Shown: positions 7,156 to 16,683, counted from the stretch's first letter. The stretch: 32,427 bases of DNA from an uncultured Bacteroidota bacterium (GCA_903821465.1 CAIJLK010000017.1:1-32427); one strand, 5' to 3'. Made by a program: numbers and translations. Notes: a model not told the origin generated them from the letters alone.

Positions 7156-7938
7156 ATGAATTTAAAAGTATTATCCTTTCAGGTTGCAGATAGCATAGAT
7201 ATCAAACAATTTAAAACTGCATTTACCGCTAATATTCACTTTGCAGATTCCGATGAATTATTCTATCATGTAGATGAATTCAAATATCTCTACGTTTTTA
7301 AATATGGAATTATTTGCTTTTTAGGATATGATGAAACAGAAATGTCTGGATTCTTACAATTAATTACCCCGTATTGTAAAAACTATTTTGATCAACGGTT
7401 AAGTGATGAGTTTGATATTGAAACCAATGCCCCTTCTATTAATTATGGTTATAATAAAATAGAAATCCCTGATCCCAGTATTGATGCGATTAGGCTGATT
7501 ATGCTCAATGTTTCTCAAAGTGTTTCGTTAGACTATTTTGATCAGCAAACAAATCTTTTATTGGAGGAAACTAATTATCAAACTCAGGAATTAGAAAAGA
7601 AAGGTAAAATCGATCTTGGAGGTAAAGAACTTAAGAAATATATCGGAAGAACCTTGAATCTAAAGAATAGAATTGCGGGGAACCTGTATATTTTTGACTC
7701 ACCTGAAGCAACATGGGAAGATGAGCATTTAAATAAATTAGATCTTGGGTTAAAGAAAACTTTTGACCTTCAATCACGTTTTCGAACAATTCAAGAAGGA
7801 TTACAAATTGTAAAAGAAAACCTTGAATTATTCAAAGATCTACTTCAATATCGAAACAGTCTTGTTTTAGAATGGGTCATTATTATTTTGATCTTAGTAG
7901 AGGTTTTAAATATCTTTCTAGAAAAAATATTTAAATGA
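7156..7938 (+). CDS. RMND1/Sif2 (DUF155) family membrane-anchored protein
   Basis: A 260-residue member of the DUF155 family, related to eukaryotic Rmd1/RMND1. The conserved core is visible: [17 protein letters not shown] at about 43-59, a long helical middle part with paired acidic and basic residues, and the C-terminal [17 protein letters not shown] (about 239-255), a transmembrane helix that anchors the family. Eukaryotic relatives act in mitochondrial translation or the nuclear division cycle; the bacterial role is not established. The stop overlaps the start of the acetyltransferase by 4 bases (ATGA), so the genes are translationally coupled. A good promoter lies at 7104-7133. Confidence 0.85.
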   Translation: MNLKVLSFQVADSIDIKQFKTAFTANIHFADSDELFYHVDEFKYLYVFKYGIICFLGYDETEMSGFLQLITPYCKNYFDQRLSDEFDIETNAPSINYGYNKIEIPDPSIDAIRLIMLNVSQSVSLDYFDQQTNLLLEETNYQTQELEKKGKIDLGGKELKKYIGRTLNLKNRIAGNLYIFDSPEATWEDEHLNKLDLGLKKTFDLQSRFRTIQEGLQIVKENLELFKDLLQYRNSLVLEWVIIILILVEVLNIFLEKIFK

Positions 7939-8510
7939 GTATCATGTATAAAGAACTTTCTGAAAAAATGAAATCTGGAAATCCATTTCGTTTAGACGAT
8001 CCGGAATTTCAAGAAATAAATGACTTAAAGGACAGAACTTTAAGTTTATCCATTCAACTAAATAACTCTACCAATATTGATGAGATAAGAGATCGATTGA
8101 GCGATATTATAGGAAGTAAGATCGATGAGAGTACTACTATTTTTGTACCCTTCTTTACAAATTTTGGACGCTATATCAGCATCGGTAAAAATGTATTCAT
8201 CAATCATGCCTGCTCATTTTTAGATATGGGTGGCATTACTATAGAAGATAATGTATTGATAGGGCCTAAAGTAAATTTAGTTTCAGAAAATCACCCAATT
8301 GATCCAACTCAAAGAAAATCGTTAATAGGCAAACCCATCCTGATTAAAAAAAATGCTTGGATAGGTGCATCCGCAACCATATTACCGGGTATCACTATAG
8401 GCGAGAACTCAATTGTTGCTGCTGGTTCTATTGTTACAAAAGACGTTCCTAGCAACACTATCGTAGCAGGAAATCCTGCAAAAAAAATAAAGTCAATAGC
8501 CCAGATTTAA
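7935..8510 (+). CDS. Sugar O-acetyltransferase, left-handed beta-helix (Maa/LacA type)
   Basis: A 191-residue hexapeptide-repeat acetyltransferase that would move an acetyl group from acetyl-CoA to a sugar hydroxyl in the cytoplasm. The N-terminal helical part (residues 1-55) is followed by hexapeptide turns such as [26 protein letters not shown] and [22 protein letters not shown] carries the catalytic histidine of the Maa/LacA/NodL group, and [13 protein letters not shown] is the usual C-terminal end. Length is normal. The ATG at 7935 overlaps the previous stop; a second ATG at 7944 is possible. The 3' end overlaps the convergent DUF2490 gene by 18 bases. The acceptor sugar is not known. Confidence 0.9.
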   Translation: MSIMYKELSEKMKSGNPFRLDDPEFQEINDLKDRTLSLSIQLNNSTNIDEIRDRLSDIIGSKIDESTTIFVPFFTNFGRYISIGKNVFINHACSFLDMGGITIEDNVLIGPKVNLVSENHPIDPTQRKSLIGKPILIKKNAWIGASATILPGITIGENSIVAAGSIVTKDVPSNTIVAGNPAKKIKSIAQI

Positions 8511-9224
8511 GAATAGGGTAGCTTTTATCACACTTGCTATTTTTAAAATTGTAGCTGTAGAATTTTGCTGTAAAATATTCATATAGCCAAAAACAAAATT
8601 GTCGTGCTTATTCACAGCATAACTTAATCCTACAAAAGCACGGTTTTGATCAAATAGATGATTGGCTATAGAAGTACCGTAATATAAATAGAACTCATCA
8701 CCCAGTGCTAAAGAAAGTGATTTTGGAGAAAACCCCATTTTGCTTAGAGGAAGCGAATAAAAAATATTGTATCGCAACTTATAGGTGTTGGTATAATTAT
8801 TACCAGCCGTTGAATCGTTCAATACATTCTCTTTCCACTTCTGTTCGAGCCTTACCCATTGCATGAGCTTGTATTTGGTGGAATTGTTGAACCACTGAAA
8901 CTGCTCCCATATAAAATGCTCTGGTATAGAAATATATTTATGACCCTCTCCAGGCATATAATCGGTATAGCCATACCCTGCTGTAAACTTATTGTTGTTT
9001 TTTAAAAAATAGGTGCCGGCAAACCGGAGGGTAAACTGTGAAAAATTATTAAAATAGTTATCATTTGTATGAATTTCACCATCTAGCCAGGTACCCCACC
9101 TACTATTGAATTTAATATTGGCATTATAGCCTGTCCAAATTTGTTGCTCATACACAACCATTTTCTGCGCAAATAATGCCAGAGGAAAAACAAACAGTGC
9201 TACCCATATTACAACAAACTTCAA
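8493..9224 (-). CDS. DUF2490 outer-membrane barrel-like protein
   Basis: A 243-residue protein with a signal peptide ([19 protein letters not shown]) followed by the DUF2490 pattern: [27 protein letters not shown], then FIWEQFQW and a barrel-like series of Tyr/Phe-rich strands. The family is typical of Bacteroidota and probably forms a barrel in the outer membrane; its function is not established. The only start that keeps the signal peptide is a TTG at 9224-9222: there is an in-frame TAA upstream and the first ATG lies after the signal. The 3' end overlaps the acetyltransferase gene by 18 bases, tail to tail, with no separate terminator. Confidence 0.8.
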   Translation of the reverse strand: MKFVVIWVALFVFPLALFAQKMVVYEQQIWTGYNANIKFNSRWGTWLDGEIHTNDNYFNNFSQFTLRFAGTYFLKNNNKFTAGYGYTDYMPGEGHKYISIPEHFIWEQFQWFNNSTKYKLMQWVRLEQKWKENVLNDSTAGNNYTNTYKLRYNIFYSLPLSKMGFSPKSLSLALGDEFYLYYGTSIANHLFDQNRAFVGLSYAVNKHDNFVFGYMNILQQNSTATILKIASVIKATLFLNLGY

Positions 9225-9377
9225 TACTTGAACTTTTAATTAGGTTGCAATTTACAAATTAATTCTAGCAAGGCATATCTTGAAAAAATAAATTACCGGA
9301 GCCCCAATCATCGATATATTTAAAGTCAGTTAATCAGAACCCTATTCCTTTCTTTTACTTAAGTTGTACTAACGCAT

Positions 9378-10682
9378 ATGAGCAAAGAATCTCCAGCATT
9401 AAAAAAAGTTCTAAGACCTATTCATCTGTGGTCACTAGCAGTAGGTCTGGTTATTTCCGGAGAATATTTTGGGTGGAATTATGGATGGATGGCCGGTGGT
9501 ACAATTGGCTTTTTAATAGCAACTATTATTGTTACCATTTTATATATCACTTTTATTTTCAGCTTTACTGAGCTTACAACTTTTCTTCCGCACGCTGGGG
9601 GGCCTTATGCTTTTGCAGAGAAAGCCTTTGGGCCAATTGGCGGACTCATTGCAGGTTATGCTACACTTACTGAATTTGTTTTAGCACCACCTGCGATTGC
9701 CTTAGCCCTAGGTAGTTATGTTCATTTTTTATATCCCGCCTTCTCAGTAATGCAAGTGGCAATTGGTTCTTATATTATTTTTACAGCTATTAACATTTTA
9801 GGGATTAAGGAGTCTGCCATTTTTACTTCTATTGTTACCATTATAGCAGTAGCTGAATTGTCCCTATTCATTGGTATAGTATCACCACATTTTAAATTGA
9901 CAAATTTCGTGAAAGATGGAATGCCCTTTGGTATAAAAGGTGTGTTTGCTGCACTACCCTTTGCTATCTGGTTTTATTTAGGCATTGAAGGTGTGGCAAT
10001 GGTTGCAGAAGAAGTAATTGAACCTCAAAAAAATATTCCTAAAGGGTACATTTTAGGTTTATCAACCTTGATTATTTTGGCCTTAGCTGTAATGGTTGTA
10101 ACAGGAGGCTTAACCGATTGGCATCTCTTAAGTAATATAGATTATCCTTTACCAGAATCGATCAGTATTGTATTGGGTAAGTCAAATAGCTTTACAAAAT
10201 TTTTTGCGGGGATTGGTTTATTCGGATTAATTGCTTCCTTTCATGGACTGATGGTGGGTTATTCGAGAGAAATTTATGCATTATCAAGAGAGGGTCTATT
10301 ACCAACTTTTTTAAGTGCGATACATCCAAAATTTCAAACCCCACATTGGGCTTTAATAGCTGGTGCAGTAGTTGGATTATTCTCTTTATTTACAGGAACA
10401 ACAGATAAAGTAATTATTATTTCAGCATTAGGTGCAGTAGTAATGTACACGATTTCTATGCTTTCTTTACTATATATGCGTCAGAAAAATATCATCACAA
10501 ATCAATCTTTTAAAACTCCCTTCTATCCCTGGTTTCCTCTTATTGCCTTGCTTTTGTCGCTCGTTTGTTTAGTAGCAATTATTTGGTATAATCTTTATCT
10601 AAGTATTATTTTCTTTACTGGCTTAGTATTCGTGCTTTTAATATTTATATTTATGGGGAAACATAAAAAGACTATTATTTAA
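9378..10682 (+). CDS. eat: Ethanolamine permease (APC superfamily)
   Basis: A 434-residue permease with about 12 hydrophobic segments. The N-terminus (LRPIHLWSLAVGLVISGEYFGWNYGW) is the signature of the ethanolamine permease group of the amino acid-polyamine-organocation superfamily, and EFVLAPPAIALALGSY and FYLGIEGVAMVAEEVIEPQKNIPKG are further conserved parts. It would import ethanolamine across the inner membrane by proton coupling. It ends 5 bases before eutB, so permease and lyase form one operon and the genomic context supports the substrate. The start ATG at 9378 gives a normal cytoplasmic N-terminus. No specific regulator gene is adjacent and no riboswitch is seen in the 153-base upstream gap. 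Confidence 0.92.
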   Translation: MSKESPALKKVLRPIHLWSLAVGLVISGEYFGWNYGWMAGGTIGFLIATIIVTILYITFIFSFTELTTFLPHAGGPYAFAEKAFGPIGGLIAGYATLTEFVLAPPAIALALGSYVHFLYPAFSVMQVAIGSYIIFTAINILGIKESAIFTSIVTIIAVAELSLFIGIVSPHFKLTNFVKDGMPFGIKGVFAALPFAIWFYLGIEGVAMVAEEVIEPQKNIPKGYILGLSTLIILALAVMVVTGGLTDWHLLSNIDYPLPESISIVLGKSNSFTKFFAGIGLFGLIASFHGLMVGYSREIYALSREGLLPTFLSAIHPKFQTPHWALIAGAVVGLFSLFTGTTDKVIIISALGAVVMYTISMLSLLYMRQKNIITNQSFKTPFYPWFPLIALLLSLVCLVAIIWYNLYLSIIFFTGLVFVLLIFIFMGKHKKTII

Positions 10683-10687
10683 TTAAG

Positions 10688-12064
10688 ATGGCTTACCGTT
10701 TTAAAATTAATGACCACCAGTATGTTTTTAACGATTTAAAGACCTTACTAGCAAAGGCTTCTCCCTTTCGCAGTGGCGATTCTTTAGCTGGATTGGCTGC
10801 GGCCTCTTATGAAGAACGGATAGCAGCTCAGATGGCTTTAGCCGAAACACCTTTATTGCATTTTTTAAATGAGGCAATTATACCTTATGAAAAAGATGAG
10901 GTTACCAGATTGATTATTGATTCTCATGATGCAGTTTCATTTTCAAGAATTAAAAGTTTTACCGTTGGGGAATTAAGAGATTGGCTATTGAGCGATAACG
11001 CTGATACTATTACCTTACAAAAAATGTCATTTGCTTTTACGCCAGAAATGATTGCCGCAGTTAGTAAGCTAATGCGTAATCAGGATTTAATAATTGTGGC
11101 AAAAAAATGTATCGTAGTTACTCGTTTTAGAAATACGATTGGTTTAAAAGGAAGATTTTCTACCAGGTTGCAACCAAATCATCCTACCGATGATCCCAGA
11201 GGTATTGCGGCAAGTATTATTGATGGTCTATTTTATGGAAGCGGAGATGCAGTAATAGGTATTAATCCAGCAACTGATAGTCCCGCCGCAGTTAGTAAAC
11301 TGTTATACATGCTTGATAACTTGATTCAACAATTTTCTATTCCAACTCAATCATGTGTACTTTGTCATGTTACCACAGCTATTCAATTAATTGAGCAGCA
11401 TGTGCCAGTGGATTTGATTTTTCAATCTATTGCAGGTACTGAAAAAGCCAATGCAAGTTTTGGAATTAGCTTATCTCTATTGCAAGAAGCTTATGAAGCG
11501 GGACTGTCGTTAAATAGAGGTACCATTGGCAATAATATTATGTACTTCGAAACTGGTCAGGGTACTGCCCTATCTGCAAATGCACATCATGGTGTAGATC
11601 AACAAACATGTGAGGCAAGAGCTTATGCGGTTGCCAGACATTTTAAACCGCATTTAGTAAATTCTGTTGTTGGATTTATTGGTCCAGAGTATTTATTTGA
11701 TGGCAAACAAATTACAAGAGCTGCATTAGAAGATCATTTCTGTGCCAAGTTATTAGGATTGCCAATGGGGATGGACGCATGTTATACCAATCATGCAGCT
11801 GCTGACCAAGATGATATGGATAATCTGTTGCTTTTATTAGGAGCAGCAGGTTGTAATTTTATTATGGGAGTTCCTGGTGCAGACGATATTATGTTGAATT
11901 ATCAATCCTCTTCCTTTCATGATGCACTGTTCGTTCGCCAAATATTGGGATTAAAACCTGCTCCTGAGTTTGAACAATGGTTAATACAACAAGGGATCTT
12001 TAATAGTGAGGGAAACCTTTTATCCGTTTCTCCACAACATCAGCTATTAAACTCTTTCAAATAA
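10688..12064 (+). CDS. eutB: Ethanolamine ammonia-lyase large subunit
   Basis: The 458-residue catalytic subunit of adenosylcobalamin-dependent ethanolamine ammonia-lyase, which converts ethanolamine to acetaldehyde and ammonia in the cytoplasm. Length fits the family (about 450-465). Conserved parts include RFSTRLQPNHPTDD, the IAGTEKANASFGISL region and YFETGQGTALSANAHHG followed by VDQQTCEARAYAVARH, which build the substrate pocket of the TIM barrel. The gene begins 5 bases after the permease stop and its own stop touches the eutC start (TAAATG), so the three genes should be one transcript. Activity needs vitamin B12, which must come from elsewhere in the genome or from outside. Nothing looks damaged. 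Confidence 0.97.
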   Translation: MAYRFKINDHQYVFNDLKTLLAKASPFRSGDSLAGLAAASYEERIAAQMALAETPLLHFLNEAIIPYEKDEVTRLIIDSHDAVSFSRIKSFTVGELRDWLLSDNADTITLQKMSFAFTPEMIAAVSKLMRNQDLIIVAKKCIVVTRFRNTIGLKGRFSTRLQPNHPTDDPRGIAASIIDGLFYGSGDAVIGINPATDSPAAVSKLLYMLDNLIQQFSIPTQSCVLCHVTTAIQLIEQHVPVDLIFQSIAGTEKANASFGISLSLLQEAYEAGLSLNRGTIGNNIMYFETGQGTALSANAHHGVDQQTCEARAYAVARHFKPHLVNSVVGFIGPEYLFDGKQITRAALEDHFCAKLLGLPMGMDACYTNHAAADQDDMDNLLLLLGAAGCNFIMGVPGADDIMLNYQSSSFHDALFVRQILGLKPAPEFEQWLIQQGIFNSEGNLLSVSPQHQLLNSFK

Positions 12065-12838
12065 ATGAATGAAGAACTACCCATACAACCTCATCAAATA
12101 CAACGCGATCCATGGCAGTCACTTAATGCTTATACGCAAGCAAGAATAGCACTGGGAAGGACAGGCATATCTGTTCCTTTAAAAGAAACCTTACAATTTA
12201 AATTAGCACATGCACACGCTAGAGATGCTGTTTATAGTGTACTAAATACCAATAAACTTATCACTGCATTACAAACAATAGATCAATCCCCAATATTATT
12301 ACTTAGTAGTGTAACAAACAGAGAACAATATTTACAACGCCCTGATTTAGGAAGAAGATTAAACGAGGCTTCAGTTAAAGTTTTATCAGAAATACCAAAA
12401 CAGCAAACATCAGTTGCTATCATTGTTGGAGATGGATTATCTGCTGATGCTATACAAAAACATGCTTTACCAGTACTGCAACTTTTAATACCCAAATTTA
12501 TAAATGCGCATATTTCATTTGCTCCAATTTGTATTGTTGAACAATCCAGAGTGGCTATAGCCGATGAGATTGCTTCACTTTTAAATGCCGAGCTTAGTGT
12601 AATGTTAATTGGAGAAAGACCTGGACTTACTTCAGCTGATAGCATGGGGGCCTATATCACTTATTCTCCTAAAATTGGGTTAACTGACGAAAATCGAAAT
12701 TGCATTTCAAATATTAGACTAGAGGGATTAGACTATATCACTGCAGCAGAAAAGATTTTTTACCTCATCTCAGAATCACTTCGTTTGAAATTATCAGGAG
12801 TAACTTTAAAAGATGATAGTAGATTACTAAATCTGTAA
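12065..12838 (+). CDS. eutC: Ethanolamine ammonia-lyase small subunit
   Basis: The 257-residue small subunit, which with EutB binds adenosylcobalamin. Landmarks are the N-terminal DPWQSLNAYTQARIALGRTG, LKFKLAHA-like sequence LQFKLAHAHARDAVY, VAIIVGDGLSADAIQKHALP (cofactor region) and SVMLIGERPGLTSADSMGAYI. The start ATG directly follows the eutB stop. Length is in the lower normal range, without the N-terminal extension of enterobacterial forms. No eutE, eutD, reactivase (eutA) or microcompartment shell genes follow: the next gene is on the other strand. The acetaldehyde must be processed by an unlinked aldehyde dehydrogenase. Confidence 0.96.
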   Translation: MNEELPIQPHQIQRDPWQSLNAYTQARIALGRTGISVPLKETLQFKLAHAHARDAVYSVLNTNKLITALQTIDQSPILLLSSVTNREQYLQRPDLGRRLNEASVKVLSEIPKQQTSVAIIVGDGLSADAIQKHALPVLQLLIPKFINAHISFAPICIVEQSRVAIADEIASLLNAELSVMLIGERPGLTSADSMGAYITYSPKIGLTDENRNCISNIRLEGLDYITAAEKIFYLISESLRLKLSGVTLKDDSRLLNL

Positions 12839-12869
12839 TTGCCCATTCATTCTATTAAATGCCTAAGCT

Positions 12870-13514
12870 TTACTCAGCTAAAGGCTTTACCTTAATATTT
12901 TTAAAGTACACAATACTCTTAGGATCGTGGCCCTGTAAAGCAAATGTTCCTCTTGAAATGACACGAAGAGAATCTGCGCCCCTTTCTGTTTTTACATTAT
13001 CTGGTTCTGTATAATCAACAACTATTTTATCGTTCAACTTAATAATTACTCTTTTCCCAATTACTTTAATATATTCTGTAAACCATTCATTGTCTGGAAT
13101 GAATTGTTCTTTTACATCCATTATACCATAAAGACTACCAGTTCTGCGCCAGTCGGCATGTGAGTTATTTACTTGTACTTCGTATCCTTTTTCAGGCCAA
13201 CCACCATCTTGAAATGCTGTATGAAAATAGATTCCGGAATTTGCACCAGGCATTGTTTTCACGTCTGCAACGAATTCAAAGTTTTTGAAATCATGGGCTT
13301 TCACATCCCCATCATAAAAAAGATGTGCCGTTTTTCCATGAACAACTATCATCCCACTATCTACCGAAAAGGTCTCGGCATTTTTTCCGACTTTCCAACC
13401 TGTCAGCGACTTTCCATCAAATAAATTGATCCAGTTTTTGCTTACAGATTCCTGCTTTTTATTAAATGACAACACACTAATAATAAGGACTACGAAAACA
13501 ATGATTTTTTTCAT
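12870..13514 (-). CDS. Exported DUF1080 protein (3-keto-disaccharide hydrolase-like)
   Basis: A 214-residue DUF1080 protein with a signal peptide (residues 1-17). The concanavalin-like jelly roll starts at WINLFDGKSLTGWKVG and contains FEFVADVKTMPGANSGIYFHT (as two adjoining parts), the GYEVQVNN strand and DNEWFTEYIKVIGKRVIIKLN, all hallmark sequence for the family. Some members hydrolyse or eliminate 3-keto-glycosides; others are only sugar-binding. It should act in the periplasm. It lies 22 bases after the SMP-30 lactonase gene, in the same direction, so the two probably form an operon. It is convergent with eutC, 31 bases apart; a bulged hairpin (AAGCTTTA...TAAAGGCTT) overlaps its 3' end. 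Confidence 0.88.
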   Translation of the reverse strand: MKKIIVFVVLIISVLSFNKKQESVSKNWINLFDGKSLTGWKVGKNAETFSVDSGMIVVHGKTAHLFYDGDVKAHDFKNFEFVADVKTMPGANSGIYFHTAFQDGGWPEKGYEVQVNNSHADWRRTGSLYGIMDVKEQFIPDNEWFTEYIKVIGKRVIIKLNDKIVVDYTEPDNVKTERGADSLRVISRGTFALQGHDPKSIVYFKNIKVKPLAE

Positions 13515-13536
13515 AAATACTATTTTAACTAATTTT

Positions 13537-14460
13537 TTAATTCCCTCCTTTAACTTTCATCTGCAAAACATACACAGATTTAGAGGCTGTAATAAATAAA
13601 ATATCATTCTCTTTTCCACCGAATGTAATATTGCCGGTCCATTCTTCAGGCACAGGAATATGCTCAATTAAATCACCGGCTTTATTATAAACAGTCACCC
13701 CATTCCCAGTTAAATAAACATTTCCTTGCGCATCAATCGTCATCCCATCAGACCCCATTGGCGCAAATAATTGTTGATCCTTCAGTTTACCATCTGGAGC
13801 GATTTGATACCGATAGGTTTTATTGTCACCAATGTCTGCAACATACAGGTACTTCCCATCCTTGGTACCTATAATGCCATTGGGTTGTACCAAATTATCT
13901 GCTACAATAAATGGTTTTTTATTAGGTTGTAAATAATAAACTTTTTGTCCGTCCAGCTCCGAAGTTTTTCTTGTCCAATAATCTCTTTGATAATAGGGGT
14001 CTGTAAAATACATGCCGCCAGATGAACCAACCCATACATCATTTGGTCCGTTTAAATGGCGCCCATTAAATTCTTTAATTAGTACTTTTATTTTTCCATT
14101 AGGCTGTATCTCCCAAAGTTGGTTATGTTCATCTGCACAAGTAATTAAATTACCTTTCTTATCGAAATACATTCCATTAGAGCGTCCTGCATTTTCTAAG
14201 AAAATAGTTAGCTTCCCGTCTGTAGTATATTTCCAAATTCTATTGTTTGGTTGATCAGTAAAAAAAACATTCCCTTGTTTATCTGTAGCGGGACCTTCCG
14301 TAAAACCAAATTGGTTTGAAACTAATTGCAGTGTAGCATTAGCTGCTATGATATTGCTTGCTTTGGAAGTGTTTTGATTTAGAGCAACAGCTTGCTGTCC
14401 GTTTATATTAGTCAATATCATATTAGAAAGCAATAAGAGTAAAAAGAATGGCTGGCGCAT
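13537..14460 (-). CDS. SMP-30/gluconolactonase family protein, exported
   Basis: A 307-residue six-bladed propeller of the SMP-30/gluconolactonase/LRE family with a signal peptide (residues 1-22, ending INGQQ). Metal-ligand and blade motifs are clear: FGFTEGPATDKQGNVFFTD (Glu ligand), RSNGMYFDKKGNLITCADE, LNGPNDVWVGSSGGMYFTD (Asn ligand), VQPNGIIGTKDGKYLYVAD and GSDGMTIDAQGNVYLTG (Asp ligand). Relatives hydrolyse sugar lactones using a divalent metal. It should act in the periplasm. The DUF1080 gene follows after 22 bases, and the SGNH hydrolase gene is divergent with only 49 bases between starts, so the promoters are packed tightly. The substrate is not identified. Confidence 0.9.
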   Translation of the reverse strand: MRQPFFLLLLLSNMILTNINGQQAVALNQNTSKASNIIAANATLQLVSNQFGFTEGPATDKQGNVFFTDQPNNRIWKYTTDGKLTIFLENAGRSNGMYFDKKGNLITCADEHNQLWEIQPNGKIKVLIKEFNGRHLNGPNDVWVGSSGGMYFTDPYYQRDYWTRKTSELDGQKVYYLQPNKKPFIVADNLVQPNGIIGTKDGKYLYVADIGDNKTYRYQIAPDGKLKDQQLFAPMGSDGMTIDAQGNVYLTGNGVTVYNKAGDLIEHIPVPEEWTGNITFGGKENDILFITASKSVYVLQMKVKGGN

Positions 14461-14509
14461 ACAATTACTTAAGTTATAAATAATATCTTCAAGTTACAAG
14501 AATGCAGCC

Positions 14510-15337
14510 ATGAAAAAGATAATTCTACTCACGTTAATACTATCATCTCAATTATCCTTCATTCCAAAAGAGATCTCTTGGGTTGCCATTGGAGATTCCA
14601 TTACCTATTTGAACGACCATCCAGATGAAACCGGAAACCGCATCACGAAAGGATATATGACAAGCGTTGTAGAGAAACTTCCGAATATCCATTTTGTAAA
14701 TAAGGGTTTTAATGGGTGGACAGCCGTTAACATCGCTACCAATATTGAAAAACTGGGTTTACAGAAAGCAGCTATTTATACAGTGTTCCTTGGCACGAAT
14801 GATTGGTGGGGTGCAAAGAACTTAGGCAGTTTAGATGATTATATAAACAATAAAGGGGTGTCTACTGTGTATGGTGCCTTTAGAGTAATTATTAATAAAT
14901 TGCATAGCCTCAATGAAGGAGCAAAGATTGTTCTGATTACTCCCATGCAAAGAGTTGACTTTGTTTATATCAATAATTTCAAGAACAACGCATACGGTTC
15001 TTACAAAGATAAAAACGGACAATATCTAGAAGAATTTGCAAATGCAATTATAGCTATTGGTAAACAGGAAAAAATTCAAGTGATCGACCTCTATCATAAA
15101 AAAGGAATGGACCACTCAAAGCTTGTGCAATTCAAACGTTTAAAAGATTCCGCAACTGGAAAATATATCAATTATAAATACCCCGATTTTATTGGTAAGC
15201 CTTTTAATCCTGATACAGATGAATACCCTTATCCAAAAGAATCTATGAATATTACTTTTGATGGCCTGCACCCATCCGATAAAGGATATCAGATGATTGC
15301 GGAGTCTTTAATAAAAACATTTAAGAAATTGAAATAA
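14510..15337 (+). CDS. SGNH/GDSL-family hydrolase, exported
   Basis: A 275-residue esterase-type hydrolase with a short signal peptide (residues 1-17). Block I is VAIGDSITYL (nucleophile Ser30), block II has the glycine of KGFNGWTA (G67), block III is FLGTNDWW (N97), and block V is DGLHPSDKG (catalytic Asp and His near residue 250). These are all four SGNH blocks, so it should be active, probably as a periplasmic esterase or deacetylase on carbohydrate esters. The start at 14510 is 49 bases from the divergent lactonase start. The ethanolamine-to-sugar switch in context and the adjacent lactonase point to carbohydrate substrates, but that is inference. Confidence 0.9.
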   Translation: MKKIILLTLILSSQLSFIPKEISWVAIGDSITYLNDHPDETGNRITKGYMTSVVEKLPNIHFVNKGFNGWTAVNIATNIEKLGLQKAAIYTVFLGTNDWWGAKNLGSLDDYINNKGVSTVYGAFRVIINKLHSLNEGAKIVLITPMQRVDFVYINNFKNNAYGSYKDKNGQYLEEFANAIIAIGKQEKIQVIDLYHKKGMDHSKLVQFKRLKDSATGKYINYKYPDFIGKPFNPDTDEYPYPKESMNITFDGLHPSDKGYQMIAESLIKTFKKLK

Positions 15338-15386
15338 TGATTTTGATACTAAAGATTAGATCATTAAAATATTGAACAGATGACTT

Positions 15387-15394
15387 TAACTTTG
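15387..15394 (+). promoter_or_regulatory. -7 promoter element before the Bcr/CflA gene
   Basis: TAACTTTG is a full match to the Bacteroidota -7 box TAnnTTTG, 17 bases before the ATG at 15412. No TTG occurs 19-20 bases upstream, so only half of the promoter is supported. Confidence 0.4.
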
Positions 15395-15411
15395 CTGCAG
15401 ATCTAGTAATA

Positions 15412-16662
15412 ATGAATAATAACAAATCACAGAAACAATTTTACCTCATACTAATTTTGGGTCTCTTAACAGCAATCGGTCCGCTTTCGATTGATATGTA
15501 CCTACCTGCATTCCCAGATATCGCGAAGGGTTTGAATACCTCTGTTGCATCTGTGATGCTATCCTTATCCTCCTTTTTTATTGGAATCTCCGTTGGTCAA
15601 TTAATATACGGACCACTCTTAGAAAGATATGGCAGAAAAAAGCCTTTGTATTTTGGATTGATTATTTATGCAATTGCTGCTATTGGTTGTGCTAGTACTT
15701 TAACGGTAAACGGACTCATTATTTTCAGGCTCTTTCAGGCATTGGGTGGTTGCGTGGGCATGGTTGCGGCCAGAGCCATGGTGCGAGATCTTTTTGAAGT
15801 GAAGGATAATGCAAAAGTATTTTCTACATTGATGTTGGTTGTTGCAGTATCGCCCATTATTGCACCCACATTGGGAGGTTATATTACCGCCTATTTAGGA
15901 TGGAGGTATATTTTTGGAATGCTCATTATCGTGATTTCCTTGATTCTGATTGCTGTGTATTTCTTATTACCCGAAAGTAAAAAGCCTGATACTAATTTTT
16001 CACTTCGCCCCTCGGCCATTGCAGCGAGCTATATCTCGATCATTAAAAATTCACAGTTCGCTATTTACACATTTACTGGTGCAATTGCTTATGCAGGATT
16101 GTATTCCTATATCAGTGGGTCGCCCTATGTATTCATGGTAATTTACGGGGTAAGTGAAAAATATTATGGATGGATCTTTGCTATTATTGCAGGTGGATTA
16201 ATCAGTGCTAGTCAGCTGAATAATTTCCTACTTAGAAAATATCGTTCAGAACAAATCATTAAAGCGGCTTTATATTTTCAAAATACTATCGGTATTGTTC
16301 TTGCAGCAACAGCTATTTTAGGAATGCATCATTTATACCTAACCATTCTTTTGATCATGCTATTCTTATGCTGTCAGGGTTTTATTTTTCCAAATGCATC
16401 TGCATTATCCATGGCTCCATTTGCACAGAATGCCGGAAGCGCATCGGCGCTGATGGGTTTTATTCAAATGAGCGTTGGTGCCCTGATGTCGGCCATGGTA
16501 AGTGTATTGCAAAACGGGACTGCCATTCCTATGACAGCTGTTATGGCTACCTGCTCCATTTCTGCATCTCTTCTGTATGCTTTAGGAAAGAGAAGGGTAA
16601 TCAATCGGGCAAGTAAGATTTTAGTGGAGGAGGAAGATCTAGAAATGATCAGTACACTTTAA
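15412..16662 (+). CDS. Bcr/CflA family MFS drug exporter
   Basis: A 416-residue major facilitator protein with about 12 membrane segments. The start (LGLLTAIGPLSIDMYLPAFPDIA) is the hallmark of the drug:H+ antiporter Bcr/CflA group, and loop 2-3 carries motif A as GQLIYGPLLERYGRKKP. RAMVRDLFE and VVAVSPIIAPTLGGYI are the later family motifs (motif C region with GG-Y). It would export drugs, dipeptides or other small molecules across the inner membrane. A partial promoter element lies at 15387-15394. It is separate from the arsenic genes and is not an arsenite pump. The gene is intact. Confidence 0.92.
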   Translation: MNNNKSQKQFYLILILGLLTAIGPLSIDMYLPAFPDIAKGLNTSVASVMLSLSSFFIGISVGQLIYGPLLERYGRKKPLYFGLIIYAIAAIGCASTLTVNGLIIFRLFQALGGCVGMVAARAMVRDLFEVKDNAKVFSTLMLVVAVSPIIAPTLGGYITAYLGWRYIFGMLIIVISLILIAVYFLLPESKKPDTNFSLRPSAIAASYISIIKNSQFAIYTFTGAIAYAGLYSYISGSPYVFMVIYGVSEKYYGWIFAIIAGGLISASQLNNFLLRKYRSEQIIKAALYFQNTIGIVLAATAILGMHHLYLTILLIMLFLCCQGFIFPNASALSMAPFAQNAGSASALMGFIQMSVGALMSAMVSVLQNGTAIPMTAVMATCSISASLLYALGKRRVINRASKILVEEEDLEMISTL

Positions 16663-16683
16663 TAACAAAAAATATTTGACCCA

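Noticed and set aside
9225..9377. Possible cobalamin riboswitch before the ethanolamine operon
   Set aside because: The gap is only 153 bases and contains no B12-box-like sequence or matching stem set.
12860..12895. Bulged hairpin at the eutC/DUF1080 junction as a terminator
   Set aside because: It has a bulge and no T tract, and it overlaps coding sequence; evidence is too weak to list as a feature.
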